From positions 1,329,501 through 1,393,500 of the forward strand of contig NZ_CP092480.1 in the NCBI RefSeq assembly GCF_022429645.1: a stretch of 64,000 nucleotides of DNA, given 5' to 3'. Made by a program: the position numbers and the translations under genes. Below are positions 19,147-28,039 of the stretch, piece by piece (positions within the stretch are counted from its first letter, which is position 1; each line of letters begins with the position of its first letter). Source of the stretch: Lutibacter sp. A80 (GTDB lineage Bacteria > Bacteroidota > Bacteroidia > Flavobacteriales > Flavobacteriaceae). The notes under the pieces were generated by a model. The model ran no database searches. It worked only from the letters and a program-made list of their open reading frames with translations, and was not told where the DNA came from.

Positions 19147-19815
19147 TTATTTTCTTACTTCTTTAATTAGTGCTAATGCTTCTTCAACTTTAGCTTTTAA
19201 TCCTTCGTAATCTTCTTTTACTATAATTTCTTTTGAAATTAATTGAGAACCCATTCCAACACAGGTTACCCCTGCATTAAACCAACCTGTTAAATTCTCT
19301 CTAGTTGGAGAAACTCCTCCTGTAGGCATAATGCTTGTCCAAGGTTGAGGCCCTTTAATTCCTTTTACAAATTGAGGTCCGTAGATATCTCCTGGAAATA
19401 GTTTTACAATTTCACAACCTAACTCTTCAGCTTTTGCAATTTCTGTTAATGTTCCACAGCCTGGCGACCATAAAACTTTACGACGATTACAAGCAATTGC
19501 AATATCTTCACGTAATACTGGAGTAACTATAAAATTCGCTCCCAAAGCCATATATAATGATGCTGCTGCTCCATCGGTTACTGATCCTACACCCATTATC
19601 ATTCCCGGTAATTCTGCTATTGCATATTTGGTTAATTCTCCAAAAACTTCGTGTGCAAAATCTCCACGAGCTGTAAATTCCATTAAACGTGCTCCACCAT
19701 CATAACAAGCCTTTAATACTTTTTTACTTAATTCTATATCACTATTAAAAAACAAAGGAATCATCCCTGTTTCTTTCATTGCTATTGTTACTTCTATTCT
19801 TGTAAATTGTGCCAT
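19147..19815 (-). CDS. eda: 2-dehydro-3-deoxy-phosphogluconate (KDPG) aldolase
   Basis: 222-residue class I aldolase of the KDPG/KHG family. The Schiff-base lysine is in EIVKLFPGD (about 136), and IPLFF, EFTARGD, GVGSVTDG and PTGGV mark the TIM-barrel phosphate and carboxylate sites. It cleaves KDPG to pyruvate and glyceraldehyde-3-phosphate. It is the last gene of a 14-gene minus-strand run and directly follows the KDG kinase, so it completes 3,6-anhydro-L-galactose breakdown. The homologue in the carrageenan D-AHG pathway is DauD; other genes here (GH117, GH86, the C5 epimerising pair) favour the L-AHG route. Confidence 0.93.
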   Translation of the reverse strand: MAQFTRIEVTIAMKETGMIPLFFNSDIELSKKVLKACYDGGARLMEFTARGDFAHEVFGELTKYAIAELPGMIMGVGSVTDGAAASLYMALGANFIVTPVLREDIAIACNRRKVLWSPGCGTLTEIAKAEELGCEIVKLFPGDIYGPQFVKGIKGPQPWTSIMPTGGVSPTRENLTGWFNAGVTCVGMGSQLISKEIIVKEDYEGLKAKVEEALALIKEVRK

Positions 19816-19921
19816 TGTTTATTTTTTATGGATTTTTATTTAATCAATAAGTTAAGGAAAGCTGATTTGATGGATGTAAACCAACTTTCCTATTACCAAA
19901 CATAAATATTACTATATAGTA

Positions 19922-20962
19922 TTATCTTGCGACTCTACCTGAAGCATCTCCACTCATTAATTTTTTAACCTCATCTATTGTAGATAAGTTTGCATCTCCT
20001 TTTATTGTGTGTTTTAAACATGATGCGGCAACCGCAAAGTCTAAGGCTTTTTGATCATCTCCTTCATATTCTAACAAACCATAAATTAAACCTCCCATAA
20101 ATGAATCTCCTCCACCAACTCTATCTACAATATCTGTAATTTGGTATTGAGGTGATTCAAATAATGTTTTACCATCATATAAAACTCCTGCCCAGGTATT
20201 GTGTGATGCAGAAATGGATCCGCGTAATGTTGTAATTACTTTTTTAGCTCTTGGGAATTTTTTTAACATTTGATCACAAACTGATAAAAATGCTTCTCCT
20301 TTAACGTGTTCTCCTTGAGTTGTAATATCTAATCCTTCTGGTTTAATGTTAAAGTGCTTTTCTGCATCTTCTTCATTTCCTAAAATAATATCACAATAGG
20401 AAGTTAATTCGGTCATTATTGCCTCTCTATCTCCTCCATATTTCCATAATTTCTGACGGTAATTTAAATCCGTAGAAATTGTTAATCCTAATTTACTAGC
20501 TACTTTTACAGCTTCTAAACACGCATCTGCTGCTCCTTGAGATATAGCTGGTGTAATACCTGTCCAGTGAAACCAACCAGCACCTTCAAATACAGCTTCC
20601 CAATCTACCATTCCTGGTTCTATTTCTGCAACTGCTGAATGTTGTCGATCATAAACTACTTTACTTCCTCTATTTACGGCACCGGTTTCTAAGAAATAAA
20701 TTCCTAATCGATCGCCTCCCCAAATAATATTATCGCAGTTTACGCCTCTTTTTCGCATTTCCATCATAGCACATTCTCCAATATCATTTTTTGGTAAACG
20801 CGTTATAAAATCTACTGGAACACCATAATTAGCTAAGGATACTGCTACATTAGACTCTCCTCCTCCATAAATCACATCAAATGCATTGGCTTGCGAAAAT
20901 CTTAAAAATCCGTGTGGAGCTAATCTTAACATGATTTCTCCAAATGTTACTACTTTTTTCAT
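19922..20962 (-). CDS. kdgK: 2-dehydro-3-deoxygluconate (KDG) kinase, PfkB family
   Basis: 346 residues. The N-terminal VTFGEIMLRLAP and YGGGESNVAVSLANYG are typical of Bacteroidota KDG kinases. The catalytic motif is VDRVGGGDSFMGGL (Asp near 281). It converts 2-keto-3-deoxygluconate to KDPG with ATP in the cytoplasm. It lies 106 bp upstream of the aldolase gene and 97 bp downstream of GH117. It joins the agar monosaccharide route (after C5 inversion) to central metabolism. A 2-keto-3-deoxygalactonate kinase role (DauC) is possible if substrate specificity differs. Confidence 0.92.
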   Translation of the reverse strand: MKKVVTFGEIMLRLAPHGFLRFSQANAFDVIYGGGESNVAVSLANYGVPVDFITRLPKNDIGECAMMEMRKRGVNCDNIIWGGDRLGIYFLETGAVNRGSKVVYDRQHSAVAEIEPGMVDWEAVFEGAGWFHWTGITPAISQGAADACLEAVKVASKLGLTISTDLNYRQKLWKYGGDREAIMTELTSYCDIILGNEEDAEKHFNIKPEGLDITTQGEHVKGEAFLSVCDQMLKKFPRAKKVITTLRGSISASHNTWAGVLYDGKTLFESPQYQITDIVDRVGGGDSFMGGLIYGLLEYEGDDQKALDFAVAASCLKHTIKGDANLSTIDEVKKLMSGDASGRVAR

Positions 20963-21059
20963 TATATTTTTTTTATCAATCTTAAAAAAACAATTTTACT
21001 TAAGCATTTATTATATTATTTTTCAACTAGTTAAATAAACACAACTTAACACTTCATTT

Positions 21060-22262
21060 TTATTCACCTTTAGCTTTATGATTAATAACATTCCAAGTTT
21101 TAAAACCCCGTATATACTGATAATCATATGATTTATATTCGTGTGTTAATCCCCATCTTAATATTTCAGTAGGGTTTTTATCGTTATCAACAGTTCTATT
21201 TAAACCAATTGCGTGTGGAGCCCCTTTTACAACTCCCATAATTTCAAAATTAATTCCATCAGGTGACCATTGAACAGTATTTTTCTCAGGGCCATCAGTT
21301 GTAATTAAAGAAGCAATACCACCATTGTAAGGCCAAACACAAATTTCATGTCCACTATTACTAATTGGATTGTATTCCGATTTTATATAAGGCCCTTTTG
21401 GATTATCTGCTATGGCAACACCATGTCTAATTTGGCGACCTCCAAAGGTGATTTGCTCTCCCATTTGTTCGCCTTTATAATACAAGTAAAACTTTCCTTT
21501 GTAAGGTAAAATACAAGGGTCATGTACTTTATGACTATCGAAATCTCCTTTTTTCTCTACTGCAAACCTATCCTGTTTATCTCCTTTCCAAATACCATTA
21601 TTTGCCGGGCTTAAAATAGGTTCTTCACTTTTAGTCCAAGGTCCATTTATTGAATTAGACCAAGCTAATCCAACTTGATTTTTCACTCTAACATTGTAAG
21701 GCCCTCCAACTGTTTGATAACATAAATAATAAACACCTTCCCATTCCATTATTTCAACGGTAAATACAGAACGATCATCATAAGAACCTTTTTCACCTCG
21801 AGCCACAGCAATTCCTTCTTCCTTCCAGGTAATACCATCTTCAGAAGTTGCATACCAAATGTCACATCTATCCCAAGGAAAGACTTTACTAGTTTCAATA
21901 TCACCTGCAAAACCATCTGTTGGCCCTACAGATTTACTATACCATACATAATATTTTCCATCATGTTTTATCATAGCGCTTGGATCTCTTCTTACAACAC
22001 CCTCTTCATAAGCTAAATCACCTTTTAAATCTTCTACTTTATATTCAAAAAACCATTCATTTCCTAAATCCATTGGCCATTTTAGAGCTCTTTTAGAAGC
22101 TGCACTTAATTTATCTTTGTGTGTTATTCCTAAAAAATCTAGTTGCTCATCTGTTACTATATTTTTTTCTTTCATTAAATTTTCCGTTTTAGTATTGCAA
22201 TTACAAGAAATAATTAAACTAATCCCTAAAACTGCAATAAATAAATGTATTTTACTTTTCAT
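21060..22262 (-). CDS. ahgA: GH117 alpha-1,3-(3,6-anhydro-L-galactosidase)
   Basis: I start it at 22262 (MKSKIHLFIAVLGISLIISC), giving a lipobox with Cys near residue 20. The upstream in-frame ATG at 22313 would overlap the preceding gene and hide the signal. About 400 residues, as in Zobellia GH117. The five-bladed propeller carries the three catalytic acids in RRDPSAMI (about 91), HDPCIL (about 249) and GHEICVW (about 304), close to D97/D252/E310 of the characterised Zobellia enzyme. WPMDLGNEWFFEYK and WDRCDIWYATS are further family motifs. It releases 3,6-anhydro-L-galactose from the non-reducing end of neoagaro-oligosaccharides, probably in the periplasm. This is the strongest single marker for agar-type galactan as the substrate. 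It lies 10 bp downstream of the GH2-like gene. Confidence 0.93.
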   Translation of the reverse strand: MKSKIHLFIAVLGISLIISCNCNTKTENLMKEKNIVTDEQLDFLGITHKDKLSAASKRALKWPMDLGNEWFFEYKVEDLKGDLAYEEGVVRRDPSAMIKHDGKYYVWYSKSVGPTDGFAGDIETSKVFPWDRCDIWYATSEDGITWKEEGIAVARGEKGSYDDRSVFTVEIMEWEGVYYLCYQTVGGPYNVRVKNQVGLAWSNSINGPWTKSEEPILSPANNGIWKGDKQDRFAVEKKGDFDSHKVHDPCILPYKGKFYLYYKGEQMGEQITFGGRQIRHGVAIADNPKGPYIKSEYNPISNSGHEICVWPYNGGIASLITTDGPEKNTVQWSPDGINFEIMGVVKGAPHAIGLNRTVDNDKNPTEILRWGLTHEYKSYDYQYIRGFKTWNVINHKAKGE

Positions 22263-22272
22263 ATTTGTTAAT

Positions 22273-24780
22273 TTAAAAACCTCGTGTTTTAATAGTATCT
22301 GTTTTGCTTTCATATTCTTCTGTATTTTCTCTTGTAAATTGATTAAAAAATCTTAAATAGTTACCATAAGAATACACGCTATTTCTATCTCTAATTTCTT
22401 CACCCATCTCTTTAAATTTCGCAGCATTCTTTTTTTGGTTTCCTATTAAAAACATATAATTATTTGATGATAAAACTTCACCACTTTTATCGGTAAGTTC
22501 CATTGTTACATAAAAATTATTTTCCACTTTTTTTAAAACATTCGCTTCAACTTCAAAAAATTGTTTTGAACTATTTTCTTGAATTTTATCTACTTTAAAT
22601 GATCCTTTTTTTAAAACTTTTTTATTATCATCTAAAATTGAATATTCAACCTTACAATTTTTATATTGTTTGTAGAAATCATTTACAATCCAAAATTCGC
22701 CTTTAAATGTTTCAGAGTTTAGCCATCTACGTTTTTTAAAATTTAAATTAATTAATACTGGCTGATATGCAGTCTTAACAAAATTAAAAGAACGTTTTGG
22801 TTTTAAATAATTATCAATTAAGCCCCATTTCATATCTGGCCAATAAGTTATAAAATGGCATAATGCAACTCCACTTGTTCTTGGTTTATTTCTTCTAAAA
22901 TGTTCTATTGACAATTGAAAGATTATTCCTTGAGCATCTTGGGTAGCATTAACAAATTCTTGTAAAGAGCCTTTCTTTTCATCTCCAAAAGTATCAAAAT
23001 TTTGAATCCTTAACCGATCCAAATCTGCCCAATGATACCCCCAACTTAGTCCTGGTGGCCACATTTCGTTTTCTGGAATAAACTTTTTTAAACTTTCTAC
23101 ATTAGGAACCGAAGTAATTGCTAATTCTGGAACTATTGGAAAATCTAATGTTTTAATCCATTCTTCCATAGGCCATTTCCCCATTTGATAAAAATAATCC
23201 AACGCATGGACAGCTTCTTTTGGTTTGTAACCAGCTTCTTGAGAAACATCACAAGTCAAAGGAGAATCTGGAACATAAGGTAATTCTACCATTCCTTGAT
23301 ATCTATCACCTAAAGTTTCTAGAAAATTTCTTGCGTACATAGGGTCACTTGCTCTTAATAACATTTCTTCTCCTCCTTCCATCATTATTAATGAAGGATT
23401 ATTTCTTCTATTTTTAATTACATTTTCACCTTCTTGATAGATACGTTCTAGTAATTCAGGATCATTAGGTATATTTCCTGTTCCTAAAGGAATAATATCT
23501 TGCCAAACTGTAATTCCAGCTTCATTACAAAGCTTGTAGAATAATGGAATTTCAGGTGGATGCCATCCAAAAATACGAATGTTATTCATATTTGCTTCTT
23601 TAGCTAAGGTAATTAACTTTTTATACTTTTCTTCAGAAGTTCTTCCAACAAAAATATCAGGTGGTCCTCCCCAACAAGCAGAACGTATAAAAATTTTCTT
23701 ACCATTAATCATTGTTGTTCTAGGAAAAGAAACTTCATCTTTGGTATAACCTGGGTTCCAATCCATTTCAACCTTACGTAAACCATACGTAATCTCTTTA
23801 AAATCTTGATTTATATTACCTTCATCTAAAGAAACTTTGGCCTCATATAAATTAGGTTTCCCTAAATCCCAAGGCCACCAAAGTTGTGGATTATCAACTT
23901 CAATTTCTTTTTTTATTATTTGTGTCCCTGGTTGTAAAATTTTTTTAAATCTTACAATTTGTTCTTCACTTTCAAAGTTTTGACCTTTAAAAGAAATTGT
24001 AAAATTCTTTTCTTTTGCTACTTTTTCAGTATTCTCTACTTCAACTTCAAATACAACTGAAGCTTTCTTTTCATTTTCAACATTTGGTTTAGCATAAACA
24101 TCTAAAATTCTAGACTTCCCAGTAAAAATTAAATCTATAGATCCCGTAATTCCAAACGGAATTAAATCTCTCCAATAATCACCAAACCAAGGAGTTTTTA
24201 GACCTGCTACATTTGCATTAACTTGTGGTGGTGGTGCTAAACGAATAACCAACATGTTAGTAGCTTTTAACCAATGTTCATTCGATAAAATTACTTCACT
24301 AACATCAAATGAGAAGGAAGAAAACGAACCTTTATGACTACCAATATAATGGCCATTAAGCCAAATATCACATTCGTGATCTATAGATTGAAAATCTAAA
24401 CGAGCTACTTTATCTGTTAAGTCTTGATTTACCCTAAACTGAGTAGCATACCACCATTCGTATTGCATTACCCATTGAGATTTCACACTGTTTCTTCCAT
24501 AATAAGGATCTTCAATAACTCCTGCTTTCCATAAATCTGTATAAACATCTCCAGGGACTCTAGCAGGATTCCATACTAAAGTTTCAATATCGCCAGGCGG
24601 TAATTTATGAAGTCCTTCTTTAATTCCTTGACCAGGAAGCATCATCTTCATTTTCCACCTATAACTATCTAAATTAGTTATCAATTGACTATTTTTATTA
24701 TGGTTACTTATAGTGCTCGGTTGCGAATAAGCAACTAATGCAGTTATAAAAAACACTATACTTAAAATAATATTTCTCAT
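22273..24780 (-). CDS. GH2-family exo-glycosidase (beta-mannosidase-like subgroup), secreted
   Basis: 835 residues with a signal peptide (MRNIILSIVFFITALVAYSQ). The domain order is sugar-binding (YATQFRVN; DIWLNGHYIGSHKGSF), Ig-like, then TIM barrel (ACWGGPPDIFVGR; IRIFGWHPPE), then a C-terminal beta domain. The acid/base loop reads LIMMEGGEEML (about 468) in place of the common WSGNNE, and the nucleophile is in PIVPELAITS (about 552). Both glutamates are kept, so activity is likely, but the altered loop suggests an unusual sugar at the +1 or -1 site. In an agar/porphyran operon it probably removes a beta-linked galactose or modified galactose. It follows the RhaT-like gene by 12 bp. Confidence 0.88.
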   Translation of the reverse strand: MRNIILSIVFFITALVAYSQPSTISNHNKNSQLITNLDSYRWKMKMMLPGQGIKEGLHKLPPGDIETLVWNPARVPGDVYTDLWKAGVIEDPYYGRNSVKSQWVMQYEWWYATQFRVNQDLTDKVARLDFQSIDHECDIWLNGHYIGSHKGSFSSFSFDVSEVILSNEHWLKATNMLVIRLAPPPQVNANVAGLKTPWFGDYWRDLIPFGITGSIDLIFTGKSRILDVYAKPNVENEKKASVVFEVEVENTEKVAKEKNFTISFKGQNFESEEQIVRFKKILQPGTQIIKKEIEVDNPQLWWPWDLGKPNLYEAKVSLDEGNINQDFKEITYGLRKVEMDWNPGYTKDEVSFPRTTMINGKKIFIRSACWGGPPDIFVGRTSEEKYKKLITLAKEANMNNIRIFGWHPPEIPLFYKLCNEAGITVWQDIIPLGTGNIPNDPELLERIYQEGENVIKNRRNNPSLIMMEGGEEMLLRASDPMYARNFLETLGDRYQGMVELPYVPDSPLTCDVSQEAGYKPKEAVHALDYFYQMGKWPMEEWIKTLDFPIVPELAITSVPNVESLKKFIPENEMWPPGLSWGYHWADLDRLRIQNFDTFGDEKKGSLQEFVNATQDAQGIIFQLSIEHFRRNKPRTSGVALCHFITYWPDMKWGLIDNYLKPKRSFNFVKTAYQPVLINLNFKKRRWLNSETFKGEFWIVNDFYKQYKNCKVEYSILDDNKKVLKKGSFKVDKIQENSSKQFFEVEANVLKKVENNFYVTMELTDKSGEVLSSNNYMFLIGNQKKNAAKFKEMGEEIRDRNSVYSYGNYLRFFNQFTRENTEEYESKTDTIKTRGF

Positions 24781-24792
24781 TCTTACTATATT

Positions 24793-25830
24793 TTACATTC
24801 CGTTTCCTAAGGCAATTACAACCACTCCAATAATCATAGAAGCTAACCCCAAATACAATGAAGTCTTTGCTTTTGTTGGAGAGCCTACCCATTCTTTTGT
24901 TACAATTCCTGCTACAACAGCTACAACAACAGATAAGGTATTATAAATTGCATAACCTATTGTTCCTCCATCTTCTCCCAAAACAAACGATGAATATGCA
25001 AAAATAATAGATGCTGTAAAGTTTAATACAGCCATTAAACCTGTCATAGAAATATTTTTCCCAGCTTCAGGCACTTTAAATCCACCCCATAATTTCTTTT
25101 TAGATAACATTATAATAAAAAATGGGACCACAAATACACCACCCGAAACATATACAATAAACATATTTGCTACTGCTCCCAACCATTCTGAATTTCCTTG
25201 TGCAACAACGGCATCTCCAACAATATTTTTAGCAGCTTGCCCATCAATACCAATTTCTAGAGCAACGTTAAATCCTGTACATAAAATACCTCCAACAACT
25301 GCGATAATAATACCCATTAACATCGAAGTTCCTTTTAAACTCTCTTTTTCACCCTCAGCAGCAGCTCGTAAAATACCAGCACGACCATTAAAAACAATAC
25401 CGGCAGTTATAATTACTATTCCAACTAAAATGGTACTAATTTTTCCAGAATCAATGGCTCCTTCACCTGAAGGTAAACCAGATAATATCCAAGGTAATAA
25501 TGAACCAACAACAATAATAGTTCCTATAAAAATTGAGAAACCTAATGACATACCAATATAGTTAATAGCTTTTCCCCATAACATCATACCAATACCCCAT
25601 AAAAATCCTGGTATTAACATTTTTAATAATACAGGTGAACCTATATCAGATAAAACTTCACTAAAACCATCAATCATAAAAAATGCAACAATGCTAGGTA
25701 TTATCCATAACATAAAAAGGTAACAAAGCCCCCAAGCGTTTTCAAAAGAATAGTTTTTAATATACTTCTCAGGCATTGCCCAAAAGCCTAACATGGCTCC
25801 GGCTGAAATTGCCAATAAAATTCCAATCAT
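24793..25830 (-). CDS. RhaT-type sugar/proton symporter (DMT superfamily)
   Basis: 345 residues with about ten hydrophobic helices, beginning MIGILLAISAGAMLGFWAMP and ending with a helix at VVVIALGNGM. The glycine-rich repeats (GFLWGIGMMLWGKAINYIG; GFSIFIGTIIVVGSLLP) match the L-rhamnose/H+ symporter RhaT. Its place between GalM and GH2/GH117 makes an inner-membrane importer for an agar monosaccharide, 3,6-anhydro-L-galactose or L-/D-galactose, the best inference. No rhamnose-pathway gene is in this operon, so a RhaT name would mislead. Confidence 0.85.
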   Translation of the reverse strand: MIGILLAISAGAMLGFWAMPEKYIKNYSFENAWGLCYLFMLWIIPSIVAFFMIDGFSEVLSDIGSPVLLKMLIPGFLWGIGMMLWGKAINYIGMSLGFSIFIGTIIVVGSLLPWILSGLPSGEGAIDSGKISTILVGIVIITAGIVFNGRAGILRAAAEGEKESLKGTSMLMGIIIAVVGGILCTGFNVALEIGIDGQAAKNIVGDAVVAQGNSEWLGAVANMFIVYVSGGVFVVPFFIIMLSKKKLWGGFKVPEAGKNISMTGLMAVLNFTASIIFAYSSFVLGEDGGTIGYAIYNTLSVVVAVVAGIVTKEWVGSPTKAKTSLYLGLASMIIGVVVIALGNGM

Positions 25831-25868
25831 AATTATATATTTAGGTTATTAATTTGGTTTATTAATTA

Positions 25869-26906
25869 TTACCACTCAAATTTAAAAATGGTAGAACTTT
25901 TAAATTCTTCACCAGCTTTGGTTATCGATTTTGGTGAATTCGGGATGTTTGGTCCATTTTGATATCGATGCGTTTCACAGCAAAAACCTCTATATTTTCC
26001 ATATTGTTCTCCGTTTTCTCTTTTTAGATTATCTGAAGTGTATTTTCCTGTATATAACAACATGCAAGGTTCTGTTGAAGAAACAGTTAATGATCTTCCT
26101 GATTTTTCTGAAGATATTTTAGCTACTTCTATTAAATCGAAATTTGTATTTTCAAAAACATAAAAATGTTCAAACCCATCTCCCATAGCTTTGTGTACAG
26201 TTCCAATTTTTTTACCTTCTCTTAAATCGTCAGCTTTTCCTTCAATAGATAAAATTTTACCTGTACCTGCTCCAGTTTCATCTATTTCTTGTTTTTTTGA
26301 AGTATGTACCTGAACTAAATGATTTTCAACAGTATCAGAAAAAGCGTCTAAATTAAAATAGGTATGATTTGTTAAAGATAATGGTGTATCTTGATCTGGA
26401 GTTGCAGTATATTCAATTGATAATTCATTTTCATCTGTTAATGAAAATAATACTGAAACTTCAACATTTCCAGGAAAACCTTCTTCTAAATCTTTACTAA
26501 CTAAAGACATTTTTAAGTTGTTATTACTCACTATTTCTACCTTCCAAATTCTTTTATCAAAACCAATGGATCCACCGTGTAAATTGTTATCTCCACAATT
26601 TGTATTTAATTGAAACTCTTTACCGTTTAAGCTAAATTTTGCATTCTTTATTTGAGAGCAGTACCTTCCAATAGTACTTCCAAAATAAGGTGAGTTCTCA
26701 ATATAATCTTTTCCAAAATAGCTTTCAAGTGCATCAAAGCCACAAGCTATGTTTTCTATTTCTCCTTTTGAATTTGGAACTATTATAGAAGTTATAGTAG
26801 CTCCATAATTAGTAATTTTACATTCAATACCATTTTTATTTTTTAAAGAAAAAAGATAAATTTTTTCATTTTGATAAGATCCGAATTTTGATTTATTTAT
26901 GCTCAT
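25869..26906 (-). CDS. galM: Aldose 1-epimerase (galactose mutarotase)
   Basis: 345 residues with GalM motifs: NYGATITSIIVPN, TIGRYCSQIKNAKF, NLHGGSIGFDKRIW (substrate His), SLTNHTYFNLD (catalytic His), and near the C-terminus GFCCETHRYQNGPN with the catalytic Glu. No signal peptide, so it is cytoplasmic. It interconverts alpha- and beta-galactose so that beta-galactosidase products can enter galactokinase. No Leloir genes are in the window, so these must lie elsewhere. It sits 30 bp from the cycloisomerase gene and 38 bp from the transporter. Confidence 0.94.
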   Translation of the reverse strand: MSINKSKFGSYQNEKIYLFSLKNKNGIECKITNYGATITSIIVPNSKGEIENIACGFDALESYFGKDYIENSPYFGSTIGRYCSQIKNAKFSLNGKEFQLNTNCGDNNLHGGSIGFDKRIWKVEIVSNNNLKMSLVSKDLEEGFPGNVEVSVLFSLTDENELSIEYTATPDQDTPLSLTNHTYFNLDAFSDTVENHLVQVHTSKKQEIDETGAGTGKILSIEGKADDLREGKKIGTVHKAMGDGFEHFYVFENTNFDLIEVAKISSEKSGRSLTVSSTEPCMLLYTGKYTSDNLKRENGEQYGKYRGFCCETHRYQNGPNIPNSPKSITKAGEEFKSSTIFKFEW

Positions 26907-26936
26907 TGTATAGGTTCATGTTTGGTTTACATTATT

Positions 26937-28031
26937 TTATATCTCTTCGTATGGCGCTAATTTTTCCCAATTGAAAATTACGCCAGTTCCAGGGTAATCA
27001 GGGGCTACAGCTCTATAATTCTCAACCACTAAAGGTCTTGTTGTATACTTGTCAATAGGAAAGCTATGAACTTCTAACCAGCCTGAATTAGGTTGTGCTG
27101 AGACTAAACTTACGTGCAATTCTTGCATTCCATGTGAGCACGCTGGTATACCATTTTTAGCAGCTAATTTTGCAGCAGCTAACCAGCCTGTTATACCTCC
27201 GCAATTTGAAGCATCTGGTTGTATAAAAGATAATTTTGCCTGATCCATTGCATATTCAAATTCGTGAATTGTATGTAAATTTTCTCCCATTGCTAAAGGG
27301 AATCCTGTTTGATCAGCAATCTCCCCAAAACCTTTATAGTTATCTGGAATAATTGGTTCTTCAAACCAAGCGATATCATATTGTTTAAATCCTTCAATAG
27401 CTTTAATGGCTTTTTCAATGGTCATAGAATAATTAGCATCTACCATAAAAGTTACGTTTGGGCCAATGTATTCTCTAACTGCTTTAATTCGATCTAAATC
27501 TTCTTGTAAATTTTCACGACCAATTTTAATTTTTACAGCGTTAAAACCTTTTTCAAGGTAGCCTTTCATATTGTTTAGCAACTTCTCAATTGGAAACATT
27601 AAATCTATACCACCACAATATGCTTTACACGTATTATTGGCTCCACCGGCAACTTTCCAAAGAGGTTGGTCTAATTTTTTACAACGAATATCCCATAAGG
27701 CAATGTCAACTGCTGAAATAGCAAAAGAAGCAATTCCACCACGACCTACATAGTGTATATGCCATTCTAAAAAATCGTATATTTCATCAATATTAGTTCC
27801 ATCTTTACCCATTAAAACGTTTGTAAAGTCGTGTTCAATCATTGCTTTTATTGCAAATCCGCCTTTCCCGCCAGTATATGTATAGCCAGTACCTTGACTG
27901 CCATCTTCTAAAGTTATAGTAACGGTTACTAATTCGAAATGGTAATGATCGCCATGTTTGGCATCAGACATTACTTCTGGTAATGGGACTGTAAATAAGC
28001 GTGTTTCTATTTTTGAAATTTTTGTACTCAT
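26937..28031 (-). CDS. Mandelate-racemase/enolase-family 3,6-anhydro-L-galactonate cycloisomerase
   Basis: 364 residues. The KxK catalytic lysines are in AVKIKIGRE (about 169), the Mg ligands in MVDANYS (Asp, about 195), WFEEPI (Glu, about 221) and AMGENLH (Glu, about 249), and the general acid/base His in CSHGMQE (about 299). The capping domain begins with [13 protein letters not shown]. The established agar pathway uses an enzyme of this superfamily to open 3,6-anhydro-L-galactonate to 2-keto-3-deoxy-L-galactonate. The operon with GH117, GH86 and the aldehyde dehydrogenase supports this. The D-AHG cycloisomerase DauB of carrageenan loci is the main alternative, but no kappa/iota-carrageenase or GH127/GH129 gene is nearby. 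Confidence 0.87.
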   Translation of the reverse strand: MSTKISKIETRLFTVPLPEVMSDAKHGDHYHFELVTVTITLEDGSQGTGYTYTGGKGGFAIKAMIEHDFTNVLMGKDGTNIDEIYDFLEWHIHYVGRGGIASFAISAVDIALWDIRCKKLDQPLWKVAGGANNTCKAYCGGIDLMFPIEKLLNNMKGYLEKGFNAVKIKIGRENLQEDLDRIKAVREYIGPNVTFMVDANYSMTIEKAIKAIEGFKQYDIAWFEEPIIPDNYKGFGEIADQTGFPLAMGENLHTIHEFEYAMDQAKLSFIQPDASNCGGITGWLAAAKLAAKNGIPACSHGMQELHVSLVSAQPNSGWLEVHSFPIDKYTTRPLVVENYRAVAPDYPGTGVIFNWEKLAPYEEI

Positions 28032-28039
28032 TTTGAAAT

